Positions 51,284 through 61,480 of a stretch of 64,000 nt of DNA are shown here, one piece after another. The translations under genes were made by a program, and so were the position numbers. The stretch's first letter is position 1. Each line of letters begins with the position of its first letter. The stretch comes from an uncultured Azohydromonas sp. (lineage in GTDB: Bacteria > Pseudomonadota > Gammaproteobacteria > Burkholderiales > Burkholderiaceae_C), in contig NZ_CALAOH010000017.1 of assembly GCF_937926365.1 (NCBI RefSeq), forward strand, positions 1-64,000. The letters run 5' to 3'. The notes beneath the pieces are model-generated. The model saw nothing but the letters and a program-made list of their open reading frames with translations, searched no databases and was not told the DNA's origin.

Positions 51284-52330
51284 TCAGGCCACGCGTCCGA
51301 ACCACCACAGCGACAGCCCCGCCGCGGCCAGGGCCAGCGCGGCGCCCAGGATGGCGAAGAGGGCGGTGATCTCGGTTTCCTTCTTCTCCATCACCAGGCG
51401 CGAGGACAGCGTCTGGTACACCTTCTTCAGGTCGGCCGCGGTGCCGGCGTAGAAATACTCGGCGCGGGTGAGGTCGGCGATGGTCTTGAGCGTTTCCTCG
51501 TCCAGCCGCACCCGCATGCTCCAGCCCTCGAAGCCGATGGTGTCGCCCTCCTTGGTGCCGATGCCCACGGTGTAGACGCGCACCCCGCGCTCGGCAGCCA
51601 TGCGGGCCGATTCCACCGGATCCGGCCCCGTGGTGCGCTGGCCGTCGGTGAGCAGGATGACGGCCGCCGAGGCGTAGCTGCCGGGCTCCACGGGCTTGAA
51701 GTCACGCTGCTTGTTTTCCTCGTTGTTCTCGCCCAGCGTCTGGGGCGCCATCGGGCGCTGCCCGGTGACCTGGCTCAGGTCGATACCCGCGTCCGGGAAG
51801 ATGGTGGCCAGCGACAGCACGATGCCACTGCCGATGGCCGTGGCGCGCTGGAGCTGGAAGCGGTCGATGGCGGCCACCACGTCCTCGCGGCTGAAGGTGG
51901 GCGCCTGCACCACCGCGGCCGTGCCGGCGAAGCTCACCACGCCCACGCGCACGTCGCGCGGCAGGTCGGCCAGGAAGGCCTTGGCCGCGCTCTGCGCCGC
52001 CACCAGCCGCGTGGGCTGCACGTCGGCGGCGCGCATGCTGCCGGAGACGTCCATGGCCAGGATGATGGTCTGCTCGGCCAGCGGCAGCGTCATCACCGCC
52101 GTGGGCCGTGCCGAGGCCAGCAGCAGCGTGCCCAGCGACAGCAGCAGCAGCACCGGCGGCACGTGGCGTTTCCAGGTGCCGCCGCGGCCCAGCGCCTGCT
52201 TCACCAGCCCCAGGTCGGCATAGGGCAAGACCACCTGCTTGCGCCGGCGCAGCAGCCACAGGTACAGCAGCACCAGCAGCGGCAGCAGCAGCAGCGTCCA
52301 CAGCAGCGAGGGCCACAGGAAATTCATCAT
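51284..52330 (-). CDS. VWA-domain membrane protein (BatA-like)
   Basis: A 348-residue inner-membrane protein: two N-terminal helices (about 5-27 and 58-75), a von Willebrand factor A domain from about 88 with the metal-dependent adhesion site D94-x-S96-x-S98 in LAMDVSGSM, later VILLTDGQRTTG, and a C-terminal helix (about 322-345). The layout matches BatA of MoxR/Bat clusters. GGGAG precedes the double ATG. It is last in the minus-strand set S1C protease-MoxR-DUF58-VWA. Confidence 0.92.
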   Translation of the reverse strand: MMNFLWPSLLWTLLLLPLLVLLYLWLLRRRKQVVLPYADLGLVKQALGRGGTWKRHVPPVLLLLSLGTLLLASARPTAVMTLPLAEQTIILAMDVSGSMRAADVQPTRLVAAQSAAKAFLADLPRDVRVGVVSFAGTAAVVQAPTFSREDVVAAIDRFQLQRATAIGSGIVLSLATIFPDAGIDLSQVTGQRPMAPQTLGENNEENKQRDFKPVEPGSYASAAVILLTDGQRTTGPDPVESARMAAERGVRVYTVGIGTKEGDTIGFEGWSMRVRLDEETLKTIADLTRAEYFYAGTAADLKKVYQTLSSRLVMEKKETEITALFAILGAALALAAAGLSLWWFGRVA

Positions 52331-52356
52331 GGCGACTCCCAGCAATCCCGGTGGTT

Positions 52357-53295
52357 CTAAATGACATGGGGCCGCGGCGCCACGCTGCCGGCGGCCAGTC
52401 GGCTGCGCTGGCGCCGCAGGTGTACGAAGCGCACGATCGCGGCGGCCAGGTCCTCGTCGCTGGCCAGCTCCAGCGTGTCCACGCCGGCCTGCGCCAGGCC
52501 GGTGCGCAACTCGGCTTCGCGCCGCCGCGCCACGTTGGCGAAGCGCTGGCGAAAGCCTCTGGAATGCGTGTCCACCATCAGTTGCTCGCCGGTCTCGGCG
52601 TCCTGGATGTAGACCATGCCCAGGTCGGGCAGCTCCAGCTCCAGCGGGTCGTACAGCCGCACCGCGATCACCTCGTGGCGCAGCGCCAGCGCCGACAGCG
52701 GCTCGCTCCAGCCCGGCTCGCTGAAGAAGTCCGACAGCACGAACACCAGCGAGCGCCGGCGCAGCTGCTGCAGCGCGCCTTGCAGCAGCTCGTGCAGCCG
52801 CGTGCCCTGCGGCATGGCCACCGGCTCGGGGCGGTTCATGAGCCGCTGCAGCAGCTCCAGCACCTGCAGCCGCCCGCTGCGCGCGGGCAGCACGGTGTCC
52901 ACGCGGCTGCCGTAGAGCAGGGCGCCGACGCGGTTGCCCCGGCGCGCCAGCAGCCGCGCGATCACGGCGGTGAAGTCGATGCCTATCTGCGCCTTGCTGC
53001 GCCGGCGCGAGCCGAAGTGCACCGAGGGGCTGAGGTCGAGCAGGAACCAGGCGGCGATGTCGCGGTCCTCGGTGTACTCGCGCACGTAGGGCTGCTGCAG
53101 CCGCGCCGTGACGTTCCAGTCGATGCGGCGCACGTCGTCGTGGTGCTGGTACTCGCGCAGGTCCGCCAGGTCCAGCCCCTCGCCGCGGAAGAGGGTGCGG
53201 TAATCGCCCTGCAGCCAGCCGTCGAGGCGGCGGATGGTGCTCCACTCCAGGCGCCGCAGCAGCGCCTCGGCGTTGGCACCGGGCAGGGCGTTCAT
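52357..53295 (-). CDS. DUF58-domain protein
   Basis: A 312-residue protein of the DUF58 family, typical partner of MoxR and BatA. GDYRTLFRGEGLDLADLREY, HHDDVRRIDWNVTARLQQPY and VREYTEDRDIAAWFLLDLSPSV show the conserved core (given in parts). It has no membrane helix. The ATG giving MNALPGANAEALLRRLEW is chosen because related proteins begin there. The frame is open without stop to ATGs at 53418 and 53436 that overlap the moxR end, across REP-like copy 3, so a longer form is conceivable. 26 bp separate it from the VWA gene. Confidence 0.88.
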   Translation of the reverse strand: MNALPGANAEALLRRLEWSTIRRLDGWLQGDYRTLFRGEGLDLADLREYQHHDDVRRIDWNVTARLQQPYVREYTEDRDIAAWFLLDLSPSVHFGSRRRSKAQIGIDFTAVIARLLARRGNRVGALLYGSRVDTVLPARSGRLQVLELLQRLMNRPEPVAMPQGTRLHELLQGALQQLRRRSLVFVLSDFFSEPGWSEPLSALALRHEVIAVRLYDPLELELPDLGMVYIQDAETGEQLMVDTHSRGFRQRFANVARRREAELRTGLAQAGVDTLELASDEDLAAAIVRFVHLRRQRSRLAAGSVAPRPHVI

Positions 53296-53317
53296 CCCCG
53301 TTCGCTCAGCCTCCACC

Positions 53318-53393
53318 CCCGTTCGCCCTGAGCCTGTCGAAGGGCCTGCCGCCCGGCCGGGACGCGGGGCTTCGATAGGCTCAGCCCGAGCGG
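53318..53393. repeat. REP-like palindromic element, copy 3
   Basis: Arms at about 53319-53342 and 53370-53393 with cores CTGAGCCTGTCGAAG and CTTCGATAGGCTCAG, around a loop rich in GCCCGGCC as in copies 1 and 2. It lies between moxR and DUF58, inside the frame that is open upstream of the DUF58 start. Confidence 0.87.
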
Positions 53394-53410
53394 CATCCTT
53401 TTTCACGGCT

Positions 53411-54418
<1,008 letters not shown>

Positions 54419-54506
54419 TCGAATCCTCCCGTCGGGAAATGGATGTGGTGGGAAAGCCGGTTGAGGAAGCGGGCCGGCGCCACCGCGGCCGGCCCGCGTG
54501 GGGGCG

Positions 54507-55580
54507 TCAGAACGGCGGCAGCCCGGCGCCGCCGGCGGCGTTCTCGATCGGCACGGCGAAGCCGATGCCCACGAAAAAGCGCTGCTGTACCGGGTTGAGG
54601 ATGGCGGTGACGATGCCCACCACCTCGCCGTCGTCGGTGACCAGCGGGCCGCCGGAACTGCCCGGGTTGGCCATGGCATCGAACTGGATCAGGTTGGAGA
54701 GCACCTGCTTGCCTTCGGGCGAGCGGAACTCGCGCTTGAGCCCGGAAACCACGCCCGCCGACACCGAGGGCCCGATGCCGAAGGGGAAGCCCACGGCCGT
54801 GACACGGTCGCCGGGCTTGAGGTCGGCGGTGGAGCGCAGCGTGGCGGCCTGCAGGTCGTCGGGGATGCGCTGCGCGCGCAGCACCGCCAGGTCGTTCTCG
54901 GGCATGACGTTGACCACCGTGGCCTCCGACTCCAGCCCGTCGGAGAACACCACCTGCACCCGCCGCGCGCCGCTGACCACGTGCAGGTTGGTCAGGATCA
55001 GCCCGCTGTCCACGATCACCACGCCGCTGCCCACGCCGACCTCGTTGCCATGGGCCGGGCTGTCGCCGCCCACGCCCTTCTTGCCCGGGTCGGGCTTGGC
55101 CACGCCGTTGCTCGGCCCGCTCCCGGCGGCGGCGTCGGCCGGGCCGTCGTCGTCCAGCCCCACCACGCGCACCACCGAGCCGCGGATCTTGTCGAAGGCC
55201 TTGGCGGTGGGCGAGGGCAGCGGCTGGGTTTCGAGCGCCTTGCGTACCGCGGCGTCGATGTGCTTTTGCGTGATCACTTGCGCCGCTGGGCGCGAGGCCT
55301 CCCACAGCACCACCGGTCCACCCAGCAGCAGCGCGCCGGCCAGCGCCCAGCCCCAGGCCGGCAGCGCCAGGGCACGGCGCCGCTTGGGCGTCAAGGACTT
55401 GGTGGCGTCGGGAGAGGCGGGCGGGGAGGCGGCCGTCGCGGCGGCGGGGGCTGCGGAGGCCTGGGCCGGGGGTGCGGCGGCCGGCTGGCCGGGCATGGGT
55501 TCAGTCCGATCCACCTCCGGCGGGCGCACCCGGCTGGAGTGGCTGTAAAGCGGTGTCCGGTTCGACCTGCGCCCGTTCAT
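54507..55580 (-). CDS. Membrane-anchored trypsin-like serine protease (S1C, no PDZ)
   Basis: A 357-residue protein: a Pro/Ala-rich cytoplasmic N-terminus (1-66), one transmembrane helix (about 70-93), a charged linker and a periplasmic HtrA-like protease domain from about 125. The triad is visible: H200 in ILTNLHVV, D230 in PENDLAVL and S309 in NPGSSGGPL. No PDZ domain follows. AGGGGG precedes the ATG. It is 88 bp upstream of moxR and on the same strand, so may belong to that operon. Divergent from tatD over 60 bp. Confidence 0.92.
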   Translation of the reverse strand: MNGRRSNRTPLYSHSSRVRPPEVDRTEPMPGQPAAAPPAQASAAPAAATAASPPASPDATKSLTPKRRRALALPAWGWALAGALLLGGPVVLWEASRPAAQVITQKHIDAAVRKALETQPLPSPTAKAFDKIRGSVVRVVGLDDDGPADAAAGSGPSNGVAKPDPGKKGVGGDSPAHGNEVGVGSGVVIVDSGLILTNLHVVSGARRVQVVFSDGLESEATVVNVMPENDLAVLRAQRIPDDLQAATLRSTADLKPGDRVTAVGFPFGIGPSVSAGVVSGLKREFRSPEGKQVLSNLIQFDAMANPGSSGGPLVTDDGEVVGIVTAILNPVQQRFFVGIGFAVPIENAAGGAGLPPF

Positions 55581-55640
55581 CTGCGCCCCCTGCTGTGCAG
55601 CAATGCGGCCCCACGGTAGCACGATCCTCGCTCAGGCATC

Positions 55641-56489
55641 ATGGGGCGCATGGGTTACGCCGCTTTGCCGTGGGTTGACACCCACTGTCATCTGGATGCC
55701 GACGAATTCGAAGCCGATCGCGACGCGGTGGTGCAACGCGCACGCGATGCTTCCATCCAGCAAATCGTGCTCCCGGCGGTGGCGCCGGCGAACTTCGAAA
55801 CCGTGCGCGCGCTGGCCCAGTCCCACGGTCTGGGCTACGCGCTGGGCATCCATCCTATGTATGTGCAAGGCGCCGGCGCGCAGGCGCTGCAGGCCCTGCG
55901 GGAGTCCTTGCGGCAGCACCGCGGCGACCCGCGCCTGGTGGCCGTGGGCGAGATCGGGCTGGACTTCTTCGTGCCCGGCCTGGACCGCGCGCTGCAGGAA
56001 GAAGTGCTGGCCGGGCAGCTGGCGCTGGCGCGCGAGCACGGGCTGCCGGTGCTGCTGCACAGCCGCCGCGCGGTGGACCGGCTGCTGATGCACCTGCGCC
56101 GCGCCGGCGTGACCGGCGGCATCGCGCACGCCTTCAACGGCAGCGCGCAGCAGGCGCGCGCCTTCTTGGACCTGGGCTTCAGGCTGGGCTTCGGCGGGGC
56201 CATGACCTTCGAGCGCGCGCTGCAGATCCGGCGCCTGGCCGCCGAGCTGCCGGCCGACGCGCTGGTGCTGGAGACCGACGCGCCCGACATTCCGCCGCAG
56301 TGGCTCTACCGCAAGGCCGCCGAGCGCGCCGAAGGTGCGGCCATCGGCGCGCGCAACGAGCCGGCCGAGCTGCCGCGCATCGCGCTGGCGCTGGCCGCGC
56401 TGCGCGGCTGGTCGGCCGAGGAAACCGCGGCCGTGACCGCCGCCAACGCCCGGGCCGCACTGCCGCGGCTCGCGCCGCTGATGCCCTGA
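55641..56489 (+). CDS. TatD-family metal-dependent hydrolase
   Basis: Mg-dependent DNase/hydrolase of the TatD family, 282 residues. Metal ligands are in VDTHCHLDADEF, VGEIGLDFF, LLHSRRA, IAHAFNGS and LETDAPDIPPQ. The start is the ATG at 55641; one three codons on is nearly as good. It is closest to the YjjV-like subgroup. The spermidine-synthase-like gene follows in the same direction after 71 bp. Confidence 0.93.
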   Translation: MGRMGYAALPWVDTHCHLDADEFEADRDAVVQRARDASIQQIVLPAVAPANFETVRALAQSHGLGYALGIHPMYVQGAGAQALQALRESLRQHRGDPRLVAVGEIGLDFFVPGLDRALQEEVLAGQLALAREHGLPVLLHSRRAVDRLLMHLRRAGVTGGIAHAFNGSAQQARAFLDLGFRLGFGGAMTFERALQIRRLAAELPADALVLETDAPDIPPQWLYRKAAERAEGAAIGARNEPAELPRIALALAALRGWSAEETAAVTAANARAALPRLAPLMP

Positions 56490-56560
56490 GCCCGGCACCC
56501 CGTCCCGGCAAGGCACACTCGCGGCCCTTTTCCCTATACAGCGCAGCGAGATCCCACCAC

Positions 56561-57334
56561 ATGGCCAGCAAGAAGACCCCGGCACGCCAGGCGCAGGCCG
56601 GCGCCACCATTTCCGAGTACGCCGGCGTGCGCTACCTGCACCTGGGCACGGAGTGGGTGCAGGGCGCGATGCGCGTGCGCAAGCCGCAGCAGATCGAACT
56701 CGAATACGTGCAGCGCATGATGGCCTGGATGCTGTGGCGCCCCAGCGCCGAAGTCGCGCAGGGGCAGGCGGTGCAGCTGGGCCTGGGCGCCGGTGCCATC
56801 ACCCGCTTCTGCCACCAGGCGCTCAGGATGAAGACCACCGCCGTGGAGCTCAACGCCACCGTCATCGACGCCTGCAAGCTGTGGTTCCACCTGCCCGATG
56901 ACGACGCGCGGCTGACGGTGCTGCACGAGGATGCCGCGCGCTGGGTGGCCGACCCGGCGCACCTGGGCACGGTGCAGGTGCTCAACGTGGACCTCTACGA
57001 CCACGAGGCCGCCGCGCCGGTGCTTGACGACGAAACCTTCTACGCCCGCTGCCGCGGCGTGCTGGCCGACGGCGGGCTCATGACGGTGAACCTCTTCGGC
57101 CGCGACGCGAGCTTCGAACGCAGCGCCGCGCGCATCGCCGCCGCCTTCGGGCTGGATCAGGTCTGGAACCTCGCCCCCACCAAGGAGGGCAACACCATCG
57201 TCGTGGCTGCTCGCGGCGTGGTCGTGCCCGACCGCGACACGCTCATCGCCCGCGCCGAGCACATCCGCGAACGCTTCGGCCTGCCCGCGCCCAAGTGGTT
57301 GCGGCTGGTGCGGCCGCTGCGGCTGCCGGCCTGA
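56561..57334 (+). CDS. Spermidine-synthase-like methyltransferase-fold protein
   Basis: A 257-residue protein with the Rossmann fold of spermidine synthases: VQLGLGAGAITRFCHQ as the nucleotide loop, TAVELNATVIDACKLWF as the second strand with acidic residue, and NVDLYDHEAA where synthases have the catalytic aspartate region. The polyamine-binding tetramer part is not obvious, so it may be a spermidine synthase or a relative with another substrate. Confidence 0.82.
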   Translation: MASKKTPARQAQAGATISEYAGVRYLHLGTEWVQGAMRVRKPQQIELEYVQRMMAWMLWRPSAEVAQGQAVQLGLGAGAITRFCHQALRMKTTAVELNATVIDACKLWFHLPDDDARLTVLHEDAARWVADPAHLGTVQVLNVDLYDHEAAAPVLDDETFYARCRGVLADGGLMTVNLFGRDASFERSAARIAAAFGLDQVWNLAPTKEGNTIVVAARGVVVPDRDTLIARAEHIRERFGLPAPKWLRLVRPLRLPA

Positions 57335-57449
57335 ACCGCGCCGGGGCCGGCGGCCCGGTCTCCTGAAGTCGCGCTTACGTGGAATCCACAAAAAAGCGCC
57401 GAGGGCGATTCCTAGAATCCGCCCAACTTTCGGTACAGGAGACATCACC

Positions 57450-57923
57450 GTGAAGATAAAAAGTCAGAAGGACTTCTGGTCCGGACTGATGTTCGTCGCC
57501 GTGGGCCTGGGCTTCGCCTGGGGCTCAACCAACTACAGCTTCGGCGTGGCCGCGCGTCCAGGGCCGGGCTACTTTCCCTTTGGCCTGGGCCTGTTGATGG
57601 CCGTCCTCGGCGGCGTGGTGCTGTTCAATTCGTTGGTCGTCGAGACCGAGGACGGCGAGCGCGTCGGCGCCTTCGCCTGGAAGCCTCTGCTGATCATCGT
57701 CGGCTCCGTCCTGGTGTTCGGCTTCCTGCTGCCGCGCCTGGGCATGTTCATCACGCTGCCGCTGCTGGTGGTGATGTCGGCCAGCGCCAGCGACGAGTTC
57801 AAGCTCAAGGAAGCGCTGTTCAACGCGGTGATCCTCACCGTGGGCAGCTGGGCCATCTTCATCTACGGCCTGAACCTCACCATCCCGCTGTGGCCGGAAC
57901 TCGGCGCGGCCACCGGAGGCTGA
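57450..57923 (+). CDS. tctB: Tripartite tricarboxylate transporter small subunit TctB
   Basis: A 157-residue inner-membrane protein with four hydrophobic helices and the family-typical RPGPGYFPFGLGLLMAVLGG. It starts at GTG with AGGAG 8 bases upstream. tctA begins 4 bp after its stop. With TctA it forms the permease that takes carboxylates from a TctC/Bug binding protein; no separate tctC gene is adjacent. Confidence 0.93.
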   Translation: MKIKSQKDFWSGLMFVAVGLGFAWGSTNYSFGVAARPGPGYFPFGLGLLMAVLGGVVLFNSLVVETEDGERVGAFAWKPLLIIVGSVLVFGFLLPRLGMFITLPLLVVMSASASDEFKLKEALFNAVILTVGSWAIFIYGLNLTIPLWPELGAATGG

Positions 57924-57927
57924 TCGC

Positions 57928-59442
57928 ATGGAACTGTTCGACAACCTGGCGCTGGGCTTCCAGACCGCCTTCACCTTCAGCAACATCCTCTGGGCACTGG
58001 GTGGCGCCATCCTGGGCACGCTCATCGGCGTGCTGCCGGGCCTGGGCCCGGTGGCGACCATCGCGATGCTGCTGCCCAGCATCTACTCGCTGGACGCCAC
58101 GCCCGCGCTGATCATGCTGGCGGGCATCTACTACGGCGCACAGTACGGCGGCTCCACCACCGCCATCCTGATCAACGTGCCGGGCGAGTCGAGCTCGGTG
58201 GTGACGGCCATCGACGGCTACACCATGGCGCGCAAGGGCCGCGCCGGCGCGGCGCTGGCCGCCGCGGGCCTGGGCTCGTTCTTCGCTGGTTGCGTGGGCA
58301 CCATCGTCATCGCCGCCTTCGCGCCGCCGCTGACCGAGCTGGCCTTCAAGTTCGGCCCGGCCGAGTACTTCTCGCTGATGGTGCTGGGCCTCATCGGTGC
58401 GGTGGTGCTGGCCTCGGGCTCGCTGGTCAAGGCCATCGCCATGATCCTGCTGGGCCTGCTGCTGGGCCAGATCAACACCGACGTGATCTCGGGCGTGCCG
58501 CGCTACAGCTTTGACATCCCTGAGCTCACCGACGGCATCAACTTCGTGGCCATCGCCATGGGCGTGTTCGGCTTCGGCGAGATCATCTCCAACCTGGGCC
58601 GCCCGGCCGAGCACCGCGAGGTCTTCACCAAGCACGTCAGCGGCCTGTGGCCGACCAAGCAGGACTTCAAGGACGGCTTCCCGGCCGTGCTGCGCGGCAC
58701 GGCGCTGGGCTCGATCCTGGGCGTGCTGCCCGGCGGTGGCGCGCTGCTGTCCTCCTTTGCCGCCTACACGGTGGAGAAGAAGACCCGCGGCCGTCCCGGC
58801 GAGGTGCCTTTCGGCCAGGGCAACATCCGCGGCGTGGCCGGCCCCGAGGCCGCCAACAACGCCGGCGCGCAGACCAGCTTCATCCCGATGCTCACGCTGG
58901 GCATCCCGCCCAACGCCGTGATGGCGCTGATGGTGGGCGCGATGACCATCAAGGGCATCCAGCCGGGCCCGCAGGTCATGACCAGCAACCCCGAGCTGTT
59001 CTGGGGCCTGATCGCCTCGATGTGGATCGGCAACCTGATGCTGGTGATCCTGAACCTGCCGCTCATCGGCATCTGGATCAAGCTGCTGACGGTGCCCTAC
59101 CGCTTCCTGTTCCCGGCCATCATGAGCTTCTGCTGCATCGGCCTGTACACGCTCAACAACAACAACTTCGACGTGTACCTGGCCGCCGGCTTCGGCGTGG
59201 TGGGCTACCTGTTCTACAAGCTCGGCTGCGAACCCGCGCCGCTGCTGCTGGGATTCATCCTGGGCCCGATGATGGAAGAGAACCTGCGCCGCGCGCTGCT
59301 GCTGTCGCGCGGCGACTGGTCCACCTTCATGTCGCGCCCGCTCTCGGCCGGGCTGCTGCTGGCGGCGCTGCTGATGATCGTCGTGGTCATGCTGCCCTCC
59401 ATCAAGAACAAGCGCGAGGTCGCGTTCCAGGACGCCGACTGA
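57928..59442 (+). CDS. tctA: Tripartite tricarboxylate transporter large subunit TctA
   Basis: A 504-residue permease with about twelve helices. Signature parts are LGTLIGVLPGLGPVATIAML, YYGAQYGGSTTAILINVPGE, GVLPGGGALLSSFAAYTVEK, GVAGPEAANNAGAQTSFIPM and LGFILGPMMEENLRRALLLS. Likely co-transcribed with tctB; GGAGG lies 9 bases before the ATG. The substrate is not inferable. An intrinsic terminator follows. Confidence 0.95.
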   Translation: MELFDNLALGFQTAFTFSNILWALGGAILGTLIGVLPGLGPVATIAMLLPSIYSLDATPALIMLAGIYYGAQYGGSTTAILINVPGESSSVVTAIDGYTMARKGRAGAALAAAGLGSFFAGCVGTIVIAAFAPPLTELAFKFGPAEYFSLMVLGLIGAVVLASGSLVKAIAMILLGLLLGQINTDVISGVPRYSFDIPELTDGINFVAIAMGVFGFGEIISNLGRPAEHREVFTKHVSGLWPTKQDFKDGFPAVLRGTALGSILGVLPGGGALLSSFAAYTVEKKTRGRPGEVPFGQGNIRGVAGPEAANNAGAQTSFIPMLTLGIPPNAVMALMVGAMTIKGIQPGPQVMTSNPELFWGLIASMWIGNLMLVILNLPLIGIWIKLLTVPYRFLFPAIMSFCCIGLYTLNNNNFDVYLAAGFGVVGYLFYKLGCEPAPLLLGFILGPMMEENLRRALLLSRGDWSTFMSRPLSAGLLLAALLMIVVVMLPSIKNKREVAFQDAD

Positions 59443-59465
59443 TTTCCCTCGACCTCCGCCAACCC

Positions 59466-59493
59466 GAAGGGCCGCCGCGTGCGGCCCTTTTTC
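59466..59493 (+). terminator. Intrinsic terminator of tctBA
   Basis: AAGGGCCGC (59467-59475) and GCGGCCCTT (59481-59489) form a perfect 9-bp stem with a 5-base loop, followed by TTTTTCCTTTT. It lies 24 bp beyond the tctA stop. Confidence 0.92.
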
Positions 59494-59565
59494 CTTTTGC
59501 GGCCGGGCAGGGGAGGCACGCGTGGTGCCCACAATCGGTGCAACCGCAACCCCAGGAGCCGCGCG

Positions 59566-61182
59566 ATGTTCGACTACCGCAATCCCTACCCGACGCCACG
59601 CCTGCCGGTGTTCGCGCGCAACGTGGTGGCCACTTCGCACCCGCTGGCCGCGCAGGCCGGGCTGCGCATGCTCGCCGCCGGGGGCAACGCGGTGGACGCG
59701 GCCGTCGCCGCCGCCGCGGCGATGACGGTGCTGGAGCCCTGCAGCAACGGCCTGGGCTCGGACGCCTTCTGCATCCTGTGGGACGGCACCGAGCTGCACG
59801 GCCTCAACGCCTCGGGCCGCGCGCCGGCGGCGTGGACGCCCGCCTATTTCCATGACCGCTACGGCGCCGGCGCGGCCACGCCGCCGCGCCGCGGCTGGGA
59901 CAGCGTCACCGTGCCCGGCGCCGTTTCGGCCTGGGTCGCGCTGTCGCAGCGCTTCGGCCGGCTGCCCCTGGCGCGCGTGCTGGCGCCGGCCATCGACGTG
60001 GCCGAGCGCGGCTACGCCGTGCCGGTGGTGGTGCAGCAGAAATGGGCCGCGGCCGCGGCGCTGCCCGAGATCGCCTCGCAGCCGGGCTTTGCCGACACCT
60101 TCCTGCCCTGGGGCAGGGCGCCGCACGTGGGGGAGCGCTTCGCCATGCCGGGCGCGGCGCGCGCGCTGCGCGCCATCGCCGCCACGGGCGGGCAGGCGCT
60201 CTACGGCGGCGAGATCGGGCAGGCGCTGGCGGCCGAGGCGCGGGCAGCCGGCGCCGCGCTCACGCTGGAGGATCTCGCGGGCTACGCGCCCGAGTGGGTG
60301 CGGCCGGTGGGGCAGGACTACCGCGGCTGGCGGCTGCACCAGATCCCGCCCAACGGCCAGGGCCTGGCGGCGCTGATGGCGCTGGGCATCGCGCAGCACT
60401 TCGACCTGCGCGCGCTGGGCCCGGACAGCGCCGAGGCGCAGCACCTGCAGATCGAGGCCATGAAGCTGGCCTTCGCCGACGTCTACCGCTACGTGGCCGA
60501 GCCCGGCTGCATGGAGTGCACGGCCGAGCAGCTGCTCGACCCGGGCTACCTGGCCGCGCGCGCCCAGCTCATCGACCCGCGGCGCGCGCAGGACTTCGGC
60601 CACGGCGAGCCGATGCCCGGCGGCACCATCTACCTCACGGCCGCGGACGAGCAGGGGATGATGGTGAGCTTCATCCAGAGCAACTACCTGGGCTTCGGCT
60701 CCGGCGTGGTACTGCCGCAGTGGGGATTGAGCCTGCAGAACCGCGGCCACGCCTTCAGCCTCGACGCGGCCAGCCCCAACGTGGTGGCGCCGGGCAAGCG
60801 GCCCTTCCACACCATCATTCCCGGCTTCCTCACCCGCGACGGCGAGCCGGTGATGAGCTTCGGCGTCATGGGCGCCAACATGCAGCCGCAGGGCCAGCTG
60901 CAGACCCTGGTGCGCATGCTCGACCATGGCCAGAACCCGCAGGCCGCCTGCGATGCGCCGCGCTGGCGAATTAATTCGGGCCTGGCCCTAAACATCGAAT
61001 CCGCAATGCCGATGAGCGCCGTGACCGGCTTGCAGGCGCTCGGCCACCGCATCGAAGTCCTGGCGGACAGCTACCAGGACTTCGGTGCCGGCCAGTTCAT
61101 CTGGCGCCTGGGCGAGCCCGGCCGCGATGGCTACGTCGCGGCCAGCGATCCGCGACGCGACGGCGCGGCGGTCGGTTTCTGA
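59566..61182 (+). CDS. Gamma-glutamyltransferase-family Ntn hydrolase
   Basis: A 538-residue member of the gamma-glutamyltransferase family. The N-terminal part has VATSHPLAAQAGLRMLAAGG and GLGSDAFCILWDG; the autoprocessing region contains PGGTIYLTAADEQGMMVSFI, where Thr after Gly-Gly would become the nucleophile. SVTVPGAVSAWVAL and FHTIIPGFL are family-typical. No signal peptide is visible, so it is probably cytoplasmic, of the YwrD-like type. The ATG with AGGAGCC upstream is chosen. The substrate (glutathione or another gamma-glutamyl compound) is not determined. Confidence 0.9.
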   Translation: MFDYRNPYPTPRLPVFARNVVATSHPLAAQAGLRMLAAGGNAVDAAVAAAAAMTVLEPCSNGLGSDAFCILWDGTELHGLNASGRAPAAWTPAYFHDRYGAGAATPPRRGWDSVTVPGAVSAWVALSQRFGRLPLARVLAPAIDVAERGYAVPVVVQQKWAAAAALPEIASQPGFADTFLPWGRAPHVGERFAMPGAARALRAIAATGGQALYGGEIGQALAAEARAAGAALTLEDLAGYAPEWVRPVGQDYRGWRLHQIPPNGQGLAALMALGIAQHFDLRALGPDSAEAQHLQIEAMKLAFADVYRYVAEPGCMECTAEQLLDPGYLAARAQLIDPRRAQDFGHGEPMPGGTIYLTAADEQGMMVSFIQSNYLGFGSGVVLPQWGLSLQNRGHAFSLDAASPNVVAPGKRPFHTIIPGFLTRDGEPVMSFGVMGANMQPQGQLQTLVRMLDHGQNPQAACDAPRWRINSGLALNIESAMPMSAVTGLQALGHRIEVLADSYQDFGAGQFIWRLGEPGRDGYVAASDPRRDGAAVGF

Positions 61183-61480
61183 GCCGCGTCGGCGGCCTGC
61201 ATGCCACGGCGTCCATGACGCCGTACTGGCGGCGCGAGCCTGGGCGCTTGCGTTAAAAAACGTGAAGTACGTCAGATTACGGCGACTTCCGTTGCTGCTG
61301 CATTCCTGCGGTAAGCGAATGGTACTTAAAGTTTGGCGCAGAGGCTGCCGATAGCCAAACGCATACGGCACCCACTGTTTCCACGAAGCCGCACGACGGC
61401 TTCCGGCCGGACATCCGCTTGACCTCGCTGCATGCCTCCGGCGCAGGGCAGGGCGTGTCTTGGCCTTGAAGAAAGACAAG
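61183..61480. other. Intergenic region before the DUF11-repeat protein
   Basis: 298 bp, with an AT-richer patch at about 61250-61340 (including TTAAAAAACGTGAAGTACG) that may contain the promoter for the downstream gene. No ORF with a good ribosome site and no terminator with a T-run are seen. Confidence 0.5.

Noticed and set aside
57877..60927. 1016-codon minus-strand frame over tctA and the gamma-glutamyltransferase-like gene
   Set aside because: Histidine/arginine/glutamine-rich antisense product crossing two well-supported genes and a terminator.
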